A DNA stretch of 64,000 bases from Cyprinodon diabolis (lineage: Eukaryota > Chordata > Actinopteri > Cyprinodontiformes > Cyprinodontidae). Both the position numbers and the translations under genes were made by a program. Numbering within the stretch: the first letter of the stretch is position 1; each line of letters starts with the position of its first letter. This document shows, piece after piece, positions 1 through 10,600 of the stretch. The DNA lies in NCBI GenBank assembly GCA_030533445.1, contig CM060066.1, forward strand, positions 33,697,235 to 33,761,234. The letters are read 5' to 3'. Below the pieces are notes generated by a model. The model searched no databases. It saw only the letters and a program-made list of their open reading frames with translations, and had not been told where the DNA came from.

Positions 1-123
1 TTAACCCCACATTGCTCCCTGGACACCCCATGATTGCAGCCCACTGCTCCACAAGGGGATGGGTTAAACGCAGGGGTACATTTCTCCAATGTGAGATCAA
101 TAAAGGTCAATTATTATTATTAT
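1..123 (+). repeat. SINE 3' part, cut by window start
   Basis: The sequence begins inside a fish tRNA-derived SINE body: the 'ttaaccccacattgctccc' phrase matches the body of the fuller SINE at 2633-2860. It ends in 'gtgagatcaataaagg' followed by a short ATT-repeat tail (about 110-123). The tRNA-like head would lie left of the window. No coding potential is expected. The family name is not certain. Confidence 0.7.
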
Positions 124-700
124 CTCAACTCTGACTGAAAGCTAATTTGCCTACATGTTACTCTTCATGTTTGTTTGTTTTTTCTGGAAGAGTGTAACCC
201 CTGTTTAATTCTGTCAAGATAACTTGCATTAGTTTTCTGCTTCATATCTTTAAGGCCCGCTTAATGCTGTTACTGTACAAAGATATAAAGTTCTACAACA
301 TCTAATTTGCTCTGAGATGTGTGGTTATCAAATGTGTGGCCCTTTTTATTAAAATTTAATTTGTTGATTAATATCGAACTTCTTACATTTTATAATAGAA
401 CTTCCAATTATATTTAAAGTTCGAATAGCAGCAATTGTCAGGGTTCGGTTGTGGTTTAGAGAACCAAAATGCAGAGGCAGAGAGGCTGAGGTGATTTCTG
501 CAGTTTAATTGGTGAAAACAGTAACAAAGGCAGGAATCCAAAATCCAACTTAAAATGTAATACAAACCAGAACCATGAAGACATCAAGGGAAAACAATCA
601 GCAACAGTGACGGGGAATCAGCAATGACAGAACCAGTGAAAACAGAAGCAGCAACAACAACAGAGGAACCAACAAGGAGTGACAGCAGAGGTAGGGTTTT

Positions 701-1928
701 GCTCTGTTCGAAAACCTAGTCCTTAGAAGGCCAGATTCGAAGGGCGATTATGTCATAGCGCGGCGCCGAGGTCTGGTCGGATTCCAAGAGTCCTCATTAT
801 GCGACCTTATAATGCGTCCTTCTTTTTGCCGGATTTGAAGGACGGGTCCGATTATCCTTGGTTTACCCAGGATTCATTGCGAGACCAAGCAAGCCGGGAT
901 TTGCTCCGTGATCAGAGGAAAGGTTACTTGGCGCTGAACAGTGGTGAAAATTGGAAGTTCAGTTTAATATAATACAAGTCTGTGAATAGTTCCGTCTGAA
1001 ATGAATGAAAATAGTTGTTTTAATGGTTATTGAGTCAGATATGTGGCGGCAATGTTTGGTTTATCTAAAGGTTTTTATCTGTTATTGTGTAAATGGGTTT
1101 GGCTGTAATTTAAGAACAGACTCTAATATATCTGCAGTGTGGGGACTATAAATCTGATAGGATTTTATTTTTTTATTGCTGTTTTGCACAATATGCTTAA
1201 CTAAGTATTTTTTGTTGTTAAATTTTAGAGATTTTGCAGATATATTTTTATACATACATTGTTTAGATATACTTATATATTTCTACCCCTTTTATTGAAT
1301 AGAAAATCCCTTTATTGTCCCACAATGGGCAAATTTACAGCAGCAGGAAGATAATTGAAAATGGTCACACAAATGTGGACCTTAGAAAAATGTATAAGAC
1401 TAACATAATAGGGAAGAGTTAAAATATAAGCAATAAAATACTGTAAAGCTTTTTAACAAAATAAAACTGGAGAATAAATAACCAATATCCACCTATGGAC
1501 ATTTTTACAGTAATGTATATTTGAAAATAGCAGCAACATCAGAGATGTGCAAAATGACAGCAGCATGTTATTTAACTAAGGTTTCTATCATTACATTTGC
1601 TTTTATTTGTTCCTGCTCCCGGTGGTTGGAACCTTTATTCCACTCTGAATTCTTGTGAGTATAGTCTTTGTTCACTTTATAATAAAAAATAAATAAATAA
1701 ACAAACAGTTTTGAAAACTTCGGTTTTCATTCTTTTCCTGCTTTGTGTGTCAACTTTCATGGTTGTTAAGCAACAGAGCATACGGCAGTAAAACCCGCAG
1801 AAGGGTAGACCTGTTCGAATTCACAGCCAAAAACATTTCTGGTCTCCTTATTTTCACAGACTTCGAAGGATCCAGTCTAGGTAGACCGCGTCCTTGGAGG
1901 ATGCAGCCCAGGTTTTTCCGAACAGAGC
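701..1928. mobile_element. TIR DNA transposon, non-autonomous, nested in LTR-like repeat
   Basis: Terminal inverted repeats are visible: GCTCTGTTCGAAAACCT at 701-717, and the complement of GCTCTGTTCGGAAAAACCT at 1910-1928. Sub-terminal sequence at both ends shares CTTCGAAGG and TCCTTGGAGG/TCCTTAGAAGG-like words. No transposase reading frame is seen. A LINE 3' end (1297-1580) lies inside. I could not find a clean target-site duplication, so the superfamily is open (hAT, Harbinger or another). Confidence 0.6.
1297..1580 (-). mobile_element. LINE 3' UTR fragment (same family as 46510-48601)
   Basis: The reverse complement matches the terminal ~330 bases of the LINE at 46510-48601. Shared phrases include 'catgctgctgtcattttgc', 'atctctgatgttgctgctat', 'aaaaatgtccatag' and the end 'cccattgtgggacaataaag'. 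The right end of the transcript (left on the plus strand) finishes in GGGATTTTCTATTC. The copy is 5'-truncated as usual for target-primed reverse transcription and carries no coding sequence. It lies inside the TIR element at 701-1928, so it inserted after that element arrived. Confidence 0.8.
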
Positions 1929-2184
1929 CTATATGTAGCTGACTGAGACAAAGGCAGGGCTAACAAGCAGATAAGAAGCAGGTGTGATTAGAGACAATGT
2001 GGAAGCCAAGGGAAAAGGAACACACACAAAAGGGCAACAGAGGACAACAAAGAAAAACCTCAGAACTAAAATATATCCAGAAAATACAACTAGATAGGAA
2101 TTATACCAATAAAACTAGAAAACATGGAGCAAAATAAAACATTACAGAATCAAGACCGTGACAGCAATGTTATCCCAATTCTTT

Positions 2185-2312
2185 TAGATTTTAAGATCAG
2201 AAAAAGTAACTGCATAGTTAGTTTAGCAATAACTGCTATTAACTCGGTTACTTTTTGTAGAAGTAACAACTAACTCTACCTAGTTACTTTTTAAAGTAAC
2301 TTTCCAAAAACT
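2185..2312. repeat. AGTAACTTTTT-rich dispersed repeat fragment
   Basis: Repeated and inverted copies of (A/G)GTTACTTTTT and AAAAAGTAAC words (for example around 2203, 2250, 2275 and 2290) resemble the common vertebrate repeats built of 'gtaactagttactttt' words. No terminal structure or flanking duplication is clear, so it is recorded only as a fragment. Confidence 0.4.
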
Positions 2313-2532
2313 GGTTGTGTTCCAGCTTATTACAAATATCCAGGCAAAGATTTTGGGTTAGCTTGGCAAAAAATTAGCTCTCTTCTGTTTCTTTCAGTAT
2401 GGAGAGGTGAGCAATGAACCTCAACTCATCACATCAGAAACGTAAAATCAGCCAAAAACACGACTGTAATCTTTTCTATAACAAATAAGTGTTACAAATT
2501 GGTTCTGAACAATTAGTTTTATCATGCAAAGG

Positions 2533-2860
2533 GGGAGTGTTGGCTTAGTGGTCAGAGCAGTGCTCTTGTGCTCTGAGAAGGTTGCAAGTACTGTAATGCA
2601 GAGGTAAAATTCTTGTTTGTGAGATCAATATTTGGCGGGGAGTGGCGGCCTATTAGTAAGGTCATTGCGCTTGGTATCCAGAGGTTCTGAGTTCAAGCCC
2701 CACTCCCACAGACTGCCACTCTGGGTCCCTGAGCAAAGACCCTTAACCCCACACTGCTCCCCGGGTGCCCACAATGGTTTCCCCCTGCTCCCCAATGTAG
2801 ATAATTTGTTTCGTTGCTCTGTACTTGTGGCAGTGTAATGACAATAAAAAGCTGGAAAAA
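2533..2860 (+). mobile_element. Dimeric tRNA-derived SINE with 9-bp target duplication
   Basis: Two SINE units lie head to tail. Unit 1 (2533-2630) has a tRNA-like head (TTGGCTTAGTGGTCAGAGC, an A-box-like stretch) and ends in 'gtgagatcaata'. Unit 2 (2633-2860) starts 'ggcggggagtggcggcc', has a B-box-like 'gagttcaagcc' near 2690, then the SINE body and an 'acaataaaaagc' tail. The whole pair is flanked by the direct repeat ATGCAAAGG at 2524-2532 and 2861-2869. That is best explained by insertion of the two units as one piece. No coding function. Confidence 0.75.
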
Positions 2861-2869
2861 ATGCAAAGG

Positions 2870-3474
2870 AGAACTGGTATCAGTCTACAATGGTTTCCAT
2901 GAGTTACAAGAGCCACTGAAGGAGGCCGTCTATGTTGTGAAGCCATGAGGGAATGATGGGTGCTCTGACTGGGGTGCAATGATGGACACTGTAGATTAAG
3001 GGGGTTTAAAAATCAGACTTAAAAATAGTGCCCTTGCAAAGATAGCTTGGGGGTACCAGATATTCTCGGGTGATCAGATCTGTTTAGGCTCTGTACATGC
3101 CAGTGATGTTAAACTATATTATTGGCTGAATGTTGCGACTATCACGAAAGACATTCATTACTCAGAGAATGATAATAACATAATGCAGCATCCATGTGCA
3201 GAGGTGGGAGAATCTGTCGTTTTGGTCTTTGTAATGATTGAATTACACAGACAAATGAATAAAAAAAACATTGATCACCAGCTTAGAAGATTTAAAATAT
3301 TATATACAGTTTTAAAGACAAGAGTGGAATAAAAAAAAAATAAAATTTCATAATAAATATGTTGGTGCCCTCTCCCATGCCTTGTTAGTTGGGTTCGTTG
3401 TTGATGTTCATGGCCTGTATGTTCCTCATCTGTACAGGTTATGATGCATGCATCTGAAACACAGAGTATATACA
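2870..3474. other. No recognised feature
   Basis: AT-rich sequence between the dimeric SINE and the Tc1-like transposon. Only short, unsupported reading frames occur. Part of the right end (about 3440-3474) may be the outer inverted repeat of the Tc1 element. Confidence 0.4.
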
Positions 3475-4590
3475 GACAATGAAACTGAAACACCTGGTTT
3501 TAGACCCCAATAATTTATTAGTACGGTGTAGGGCCTCCTTTTGCGGCCAATACAGCATCAATTCGTCTTGGGAATGACATATACAAGTCCTGCACAGTGG
3601 TCAGAGGGATTTTAAGCCAATCTTCTTGAGGATAGTGGTCAGGTCATGACGTGATGCTGGTGGAGGAAAATGTTTCCAAAACACCCTAAAGTGGCTCAAT
3701 AATATTTAGATCTGGTGACTGCGCAGGCCGTGGGAGATGTTCAACTTCACTTTCATGTTCATCAAACCAATCTTTCACCAGTCTTGCTGTGTGTATTGGT
3801 GCATTGTCATCCTGATACACGGCACCTCCTTCAGGATACAATGTTTGAACCATTGGATGCACATGGTCCTCCAGAATGGTTCAGTAGTCCTTGGCAGTGA
3901 CGAGCCCATCTAGCACAAATATGGGGCCAAGGGAATGCCATGATATGGCAGCCCAAACCATCACTGATCCACCCCCATGCTTCACTCTGGACATGCAACA
4001 GTCTGGGTGGTACACTTCTTTTGGGCTTCTCCGCACCGTAACTCTCCCGGATGTGGGGAATACAGTAAAGGTGGACTCATCAGAGAACAATAAATGTTTC
4101 ACATTGTCCACAGCCCAAGATTTGCGTTCCTTGCACCATTGAAAATGACGTTTGGCATTGGCAGGAGTGACAAAAGGTTTGGCTATAGCAGCCCGGTCGT
4201 ATATATTGACCCTGTGGAGCTCCCGACGGACAGTTTTAGTGGAAACAGGAGAGTTGAGGTGCACATTTAATTCTGCCGTGATTTGGGCAGCCGTCGTTTT
4301 ATGTTTTTTGGATACAATCCGGGTTAGCACCCGAACATCCCTTTCAGACAGCTTCCTCTTGCTTCCACAGTTATTCCTGTTGGATGTGGTTTGTCCTTTT
4401 TGGTGGTATGCTGACATTGCCCTGGATACCGTGGCCCTTGATACATCACAAAGACTTGCTGTCTTGGTCACAGATGCGCCAGCAAGATGTGCACCAACCC
4501 CTGTAAACCTCCATTTGTTTCCGGTTCATTGTCTCTCATGATACCACTCTGGTATACGACTGCTCTGCTGCTGGACATTGTCTCTACCTC
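3475..4590 (-). pseudogene. Tc1-like transposase remnant (DDE transposon)
   Basis: The longest open stretch (3881-4471, 196 residues) is Tc1/mariner-type. It has a helix-turn-helix DNA-binding N-terminus (residues about 1-90), then LLFSDEST with the first catalytic Asp at residue 131, and the family phrase KHGGGSVMVWAA. Beyond it, the minus strand still encodes the QDDN block (about 3803-3814) and the IIEP block with the catalytic Glu (3695-3697), so the whole DD34E core is recognisable. It is dead: a TGA at 3881-3883, a TAG at 3686-3688 and another TGA further on interrupt it. The N-terminus is frameshifted: the likely Met-Arg-Asp start near 4540 is in another frame. An intact protein would be about 340 residues and would cut and paste its own element at TA sites. 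Ends are approximate; I could not pair the terminal repeats confidently. Confidence 0.9.
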
Positions 4591-4690
4591 CTCTTTTGAG
4601 TTTGTCTTTATTTTCACATCACATCATTTACACAGATATACAGAACACTTCCAAGCATTTGCACTATGCTAGTGAAACCGCCACCCCGTA

Positions 4691-7600
4691 CCATTTTAGG
4701 TTTAACCTTTAGGTTTAACCTTTTAATAAACGTTCCTTTTGTGCAGCTTTACCTCTGGCATACTCTTCTGATTTTGTTAAGACCACAGGTCAGTCTTTAC
4801 AATTTCCTGGCAAACATTTTTTTGCAGTGTTCCTTCTATTTGGTGTGTGTCTCAAGTGTTGCTAGAGAGTAAGTGTGTATCCACATCTGTTATTTGGTGA
4901 AACACAGGGTACATCCTGGACAATTTCTTTTGACAAAATAGCAAGGCGATGCAAAGTAAAACATTTTTTCTAGTGAACTTTGTTATTCTTTATCAAAATA
5001 GTTCAGGATAGCATTGAAGATGTCAGAAAATATTAAATTGGCCACTATTTATTGTCATCAGCTATACATAGGTTATAAGTTCCTTTAACTTGAAATTTTA
5101 AGCATAACATTATTACAAAAGCAGTATAAAATTGTATATTTAAGAATGCAAATACGCTAAAGGATACATTTAGATAAACATTATATCCAAATACACGTAT
5201 TTCATGTTTGGGTATTTTGTGTGTAAGCCTTATCTCCTTTGCGTACTGCATTTGTTTTTGCTATGAAATAACCTGAGTTTTCCAACTGTGGGACAAAAAG
5301 ATACTTTTTATATTATTTTATTATGATCATGGTTATATTGCAAGGAAAAAAGCTGACAAACCTAAACATCTCTGCAATGATGTGCAGCGGTGGCAGGGTC
5401 ATATAAAAATTATTTTGCAGCAAGAGAAGACAGTGAACGGTGGATATGTTACGATGAGTTACGACTAGTAATTCAAATTAAAAGTTTAGTCAGGATTAAT
5501 AAACCTGGATAGAAATGGATCCTTCATTTCAAAGCCCTGATCTCAGTCACACAACGCTGCACGTTACACTGTGCATTAAAAAATCTTTACTCAGTTTTTA
5601 CCTAATACAGTATAAGGATAAGAGGTCTGGATGCCTTTGAAAACTATTCTCCTGATAACCCTTACATCTATTTTTTTTTATATTGTATAGTCATCAGTAC
5701 TTCAAAAAACTATCAGATAATCAGTCTTATATGCGTAATTTGGTTCTTCTTGGAATTGCTGTTTTTTTTTTTTTTTTTTAAGCACTGCAACGTCAAACCC
5801 AAGGGGCATTATCTTGAAATACATTTTTCACATCTTACTGATCCTTACTTCAACAGAATGCTGGGCTAAACACAATTCAGAAAAAATGGTTTTGACCCAG
5901 ATCCACGATAAATGTTCCTTTAACATCATTGCTAATCTAGTAAACATAATACTTAGAACCTAAACATTATATAGACTTATATCAAATAAGTAATGGTGAA
6001 CCTATTGATGTCAGGTTTGTGGAATGCAGCTTAGGAATTTGCGACTAAATGAAGTTCAGTAAATAAATTTTTTTCTGGTATTATTTGTTAAATAATTACA
6101 GCTAAAATAACTTGTGGAATAGTGTGCGGAAAATCAAAATCCCACATTTTTTCATCATGGGAGTTTTGGTAATCCTCTATTTTTGAATAATACCCTTTCC
6201 TGCTTTGCATAATGTGACTGATAAAAAATTGATAAAAGACCTAACAGTCCAAGGAATCTGCTGATAAAAAAGGAAAAGTAAAAGTAACAAAGTATTAAAG
6301 AGGCAGATTGGACTTATATTGTGCAATGTAGAATTTATTTGTACAAATAAATGTAGCATTAACAGAAAAGGTGCTTCAGACTTTACTTTTTGAGGAAGCT
6401 TAGATATTTTAGTGTTTGCAGCAATATACTGCGTATTCTTCACAGTCTAGTGGCCTCTTCTGCTATAAAGATGACTGGATCTATTCTAGGACCTCTATAG
6501 AGATAATTTCATATATGAAAAATTATATATAGAGAGTAAACAACATTATGTAGCCCGAACCATCCTCTTGAGAAGACTGTTGAACAACAGTGTCTTCAGT
6601 CACATGCTTTTCAAGCTCTACTGGAAGACATACCTCTACAGTAGAGCCTTCTTGCCTAAGGCAAGCTATAAAGATCCAGGACCATTATGTTTCACAATTG
6701 GGATGGTCTTTCTGGGTTTATCCACATCTTTTGAAAATAAACAAAAAATACCATACATATAAAACAGCTCTGACCCTGGTTTGATTTTCAGATCTAGTAG
6801 CTGCACCAAATAAATTCAGTCGAGGCAAAATTATCCAATAATGTTTGATAACATTAAAATCCTTACATTTGGCAAACTGTTTTAGAAAAAAATCTATTCA
6901 AAAAGTTTTCCGTCCCCTTTGCAGAGCAGTAAGTGTCATTAAAGAGCAGCTACACTCTTGCTCACAACCTCCCCACCTCTCACCCCCAAAACTTCCCTAC
7001 AGTATTAGCATTTCAGCAACCATGATGATAGGCTTTTAGGCTGTTTAACTCACTGTAAAACCACTATTCTTGCAATGTGGGCTAGATTTCTAGCTTGAAT
7101 TTTGGGTTCTCTCCCTTCTACAGGTCCATGCACCTGTTGGCCATGCACTCAGGCCAGACTTACTGATAAACATGTATTGTATGTTTATGATGTAATGCAG
7201 GTTTGCAAATGATGCAGGGATTTATTCTTGGCTCTACTGTAAAAGAAACGATACTGGTTTGCATAACTAGAAACATTTTGTAAAGCTTTAGCCCTGTTTA
7301 CCATTAATGGTTTTGTGCAGTAATAGTTCAAACGTGGGAGAAGATGTAGCAAAAATAAAAACACAATGACCCCTTTTTTAAGTCCATAAATGTTGGTTGT
7401 TTTGCATGTCTACTGAATAAAATATTGACATGATACTTAAGTAATTAATGTGTGAATAAAGAATAAAGATAAATCTGTTGACTACTATTTGAGGGCAGTC
7501 ATATTCAAATTGGTGGAAGGCTTTAGGCATTCCAGTGTTTACATTTTTGACATCACCTTTTAAAATGACCAAAACTTTTAAATATTGATCCCGAGTGTGA

Positions 7601-10600
7601 TGCTGGCCTTTGCCAGATTTTGCTTTTAACCCATAATGTTCAGTTCAAGGAGCTCTGCGAGTGATTGTTTCTTCATAAAGCAGGGCAGTGACACAGAACA
7701 GGAAAGATTTTTGGTTACTTTACATTCATTTATTTATTTATTTTTACAAATGCATTTAAGGTCCTGTCATAGCATATTTTCCAAATGAAAAATTTAAAAT
7801 ATGTGGAACATTCCTTTCTAAGTAAATATTCAAGCTGTGCTATATTTATGTATTTATGTTCCTTTTTTTCTTAGATTAATGAGAAGGGCATGGCACTGAC
7901 ACTGTTTTAAAGCATATAAGATTATCACGTTATTGATATAAGCATCCTTGAAAAAGCATCACATTTATGACATTTCCAAATCACCTTCTTCTCATGGGTG
8001 AATTCTGTGTCTATTTGATTTTTGCTGCTCTTTGCTGCCTTTCATGTCTTACTCTATACCATTTTGTACTATCTTTCTGACAAACCCATTGTTTTCATGG
8101 TTAAATAATGAGGTACTGTGTGATAAGACCACCACCGTATTTATGCCCTAACAAAGACAAAGAGCCACTTTCAACTCTGAGGAAGAAAAGCAGACCCATC
8201 TCTCTGAGTGTGATGAATATACTGATGTAAGATATATACACTCTTACGAACACATTCACAAAATACTTAAAGAAAGATGTACTGTCAAAATATTCTTCTG
8301 TTTTCATTCCCAAAGACAAAATCATTATTCCTCTTTCTGTATTTATTTGCAGCTTTAACTCTATTCGCTCTTATACTTTATATGGATCATTCTACCTTTT
8401 TGTCTTTGCGTTTACCCTGTGTTTTATTTCTCCCATCTCTTCTTTATTTTGTGCATTAAAATTCCACTCCACTCTCCAATCCGCCAACCAATATTACCCA
8501 CTCTGTTTTACTAAAGGCAGAAATGATACACTGGGTTTAAGCTAAATTTCTTGTCGGTCTCACTAATTGCTTGCTAAATGCATGATGGAGAAAATCATTT
8601 TCAGCCAGCAGTGGAGTGAAACAGCCTTTCAGCATTGTTCCGGTTGTCAAGACAACGCAATTAAAAATCCACAAAGAACAAATGTGCACTCAGGATAGGA
8701 AGATTTTAACACAGGCATCTGAGCCGCTCCCTTATTCTCCTGCCTTGTTTTACTTTCTCTTCTCTGTAAATTTCAAATTTCATCCCTGTTTTGCTGCCAT
8801 TGTCACTTGAACAGCTTGGTTTAAAGAAAAAAAAGAAGAAAATTGCAATTACTCAAACTTAAAAAAAAGACATCTTTTCTTTTGTAAAGACAGCTTTGAA
8901 TGAGGGAAATGACATACTGAAAAATTTATTTTTATAGAAAAATTGTGCATTCTTAACTTAACACGAAACAATATCACTCTATTAAAAAGCAATGATTTGG
9001 AAATAAATTGTCTGTTTTTGTTGTTCCCACCTCAGTTAAAATATAGTTCATTTTAATCTCCCTTCTTGTTTTTCTGCAGCGTTTTTGTTTGAAACGTTTT
9101 AGGTAGAAAACCAAAATGATAAAAGGAACCTTTTTTTTAGTTCACTGATCAAGCATAAAATATGACTAATGACAGCTAATGTGAAAAATGCTGATTCCAC
9201 CTTTATCTTGTGACCTGTTGGTAGGTTTGATATATTTAGCAGAGTTAGCACTTTGTTCTCACACAATGTGTTAGAAGCTGGAATAAATCAACAGTCTTAT
9301 ACATTTGGGATGAACCAGTAAAAGAGTTAGTGCTAATAAATTCTTATTTTGGTGAAGACATTATTCTAGCCTCAGACATAAGCGTAGACAAGTCTATGTC
9401 CTCATACTTATTAAATGGTTTTGCTAGACAGGTTTATTATCTCCCCTGATATTTGTTTTCCAAGGCACAATTTTCTACATATTATTAGACTATTGTGCTT
9501 TAAAACACAACAGTAGACTGACAAGCTCGTTACCTAAATTTGCAAGATCAAAATCGTTTAAGGCAATGCCTCTTGAGCTACTCTATGAGGAGAAAATCAC
9601 AACAAGATCGTTTAACCAGCTGTATATTCCCCCCTTGTTTTTAACAGAATCCTCATCAGGATGATGCATACGCAGGTGTTGAAGCCAATTTCTTCTAGCA
9701 CCTGTGTATTGTTTTTCTGCCTGGCAGAGGAAGTTGTCCTCTGGAGCAATGATGGCAGTATTCAAACATAACAGAGATCTGTTGAATGAATTTGTGCCAC
9801 AGACTGTTGGAAGAGTGGGTGTATCTCTCTGTGTGTTATACCTTGTTCAGTTTTTCTGTCACTGAGACCAGATGTTGTTCATGCTCTATTTTTCTTTTCT
9901 CTGCAGAGAAAAAGGGTGACAATTTGAGAAATATGTGCAGTCTGAAAGAGTTTTAGAACTGGGTTGGATTAACAATGAAACTCCTTCTCAATGGTATGCG
10001 TCAAACAGCGTTACAATTGTAATAATTATAGAACCAGAATAACCCACTATGACTTTTACATTAATATTCTCTAAAAGCTCTGTTTTATGATGAACTGCTT
10101 TGCCAAAACAGTTTGCCTAATGATATGTAGGTCTAATGGTTGTTTTATTAGATTATAAACCCATTAATAATATTACTTGACCCTCAAATCTGTGTAATGC
10201 TATCAGACAGTATAATGTACCTGCAGAAGTCCTAAAGGGAGTATAACAAGCTATAAAATCAATGTTCACCATTAAAAATACCATTTTGGAAATCTGTGAG
10301 AAAGGTTTAAGTTATGCTAATTTATTTTATTTCGCCAAAAGCAAAGCCAAGATAACCACAATGATTTCATGGTGACATCAAAAAGTAAAAAAAAAAAAAA
10401 AAACTGCAGTTGTGAAAGACTAATATAATCCCTTTAAGGAGTGTTTATACAGGATGAAAACATTGTCATACTGTAAATTAGTGAAAATATGTCTAAATGT
10501 TTAAGATTATATTTAACATATAAATCTTTAGCTATTCAACAGATGGAGAACAAAGCAGTAAGAATTACGCACCTAATTTTGTCTATGATTTGCTATTATG

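Larger units (their letters stand above)
436..2163 (-). mobile_element. Solo-LTR-like TG...CA repeat, split by a nested element
   Basis: Both ends are TGTCA-type (TGTCAGGGTT at 436; CCGTGACA ending 2163) and the 5-bp flank GCAAT occurs on both sides, as for an LTR with a 5-bp target duplication. On the minus strand an ATTAAA polyadenylation-like site (504-509) lies about 70 bases before the end, as expected of an LTR R region. The minus-strand sequence from 2163 to about 1930 aligns by eye with the plus-strand repeat at 24944-25364, so two copies of one family are present. The body is interrupted at 701-1928 by another element. No internal retroviral genes are visible, so this is probably a solo LTR. 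A TIR-type DNA element with the same ends is the alternative. Confidence 0.6.

Noticed and set aside
6541..6762. Possible LINE or transposase fragment ('gaagactgttgaacaacagt' and onward)
   Set aside because: The text feels repeat-like, but I could not match any frame to a protein family or to another place in the window.
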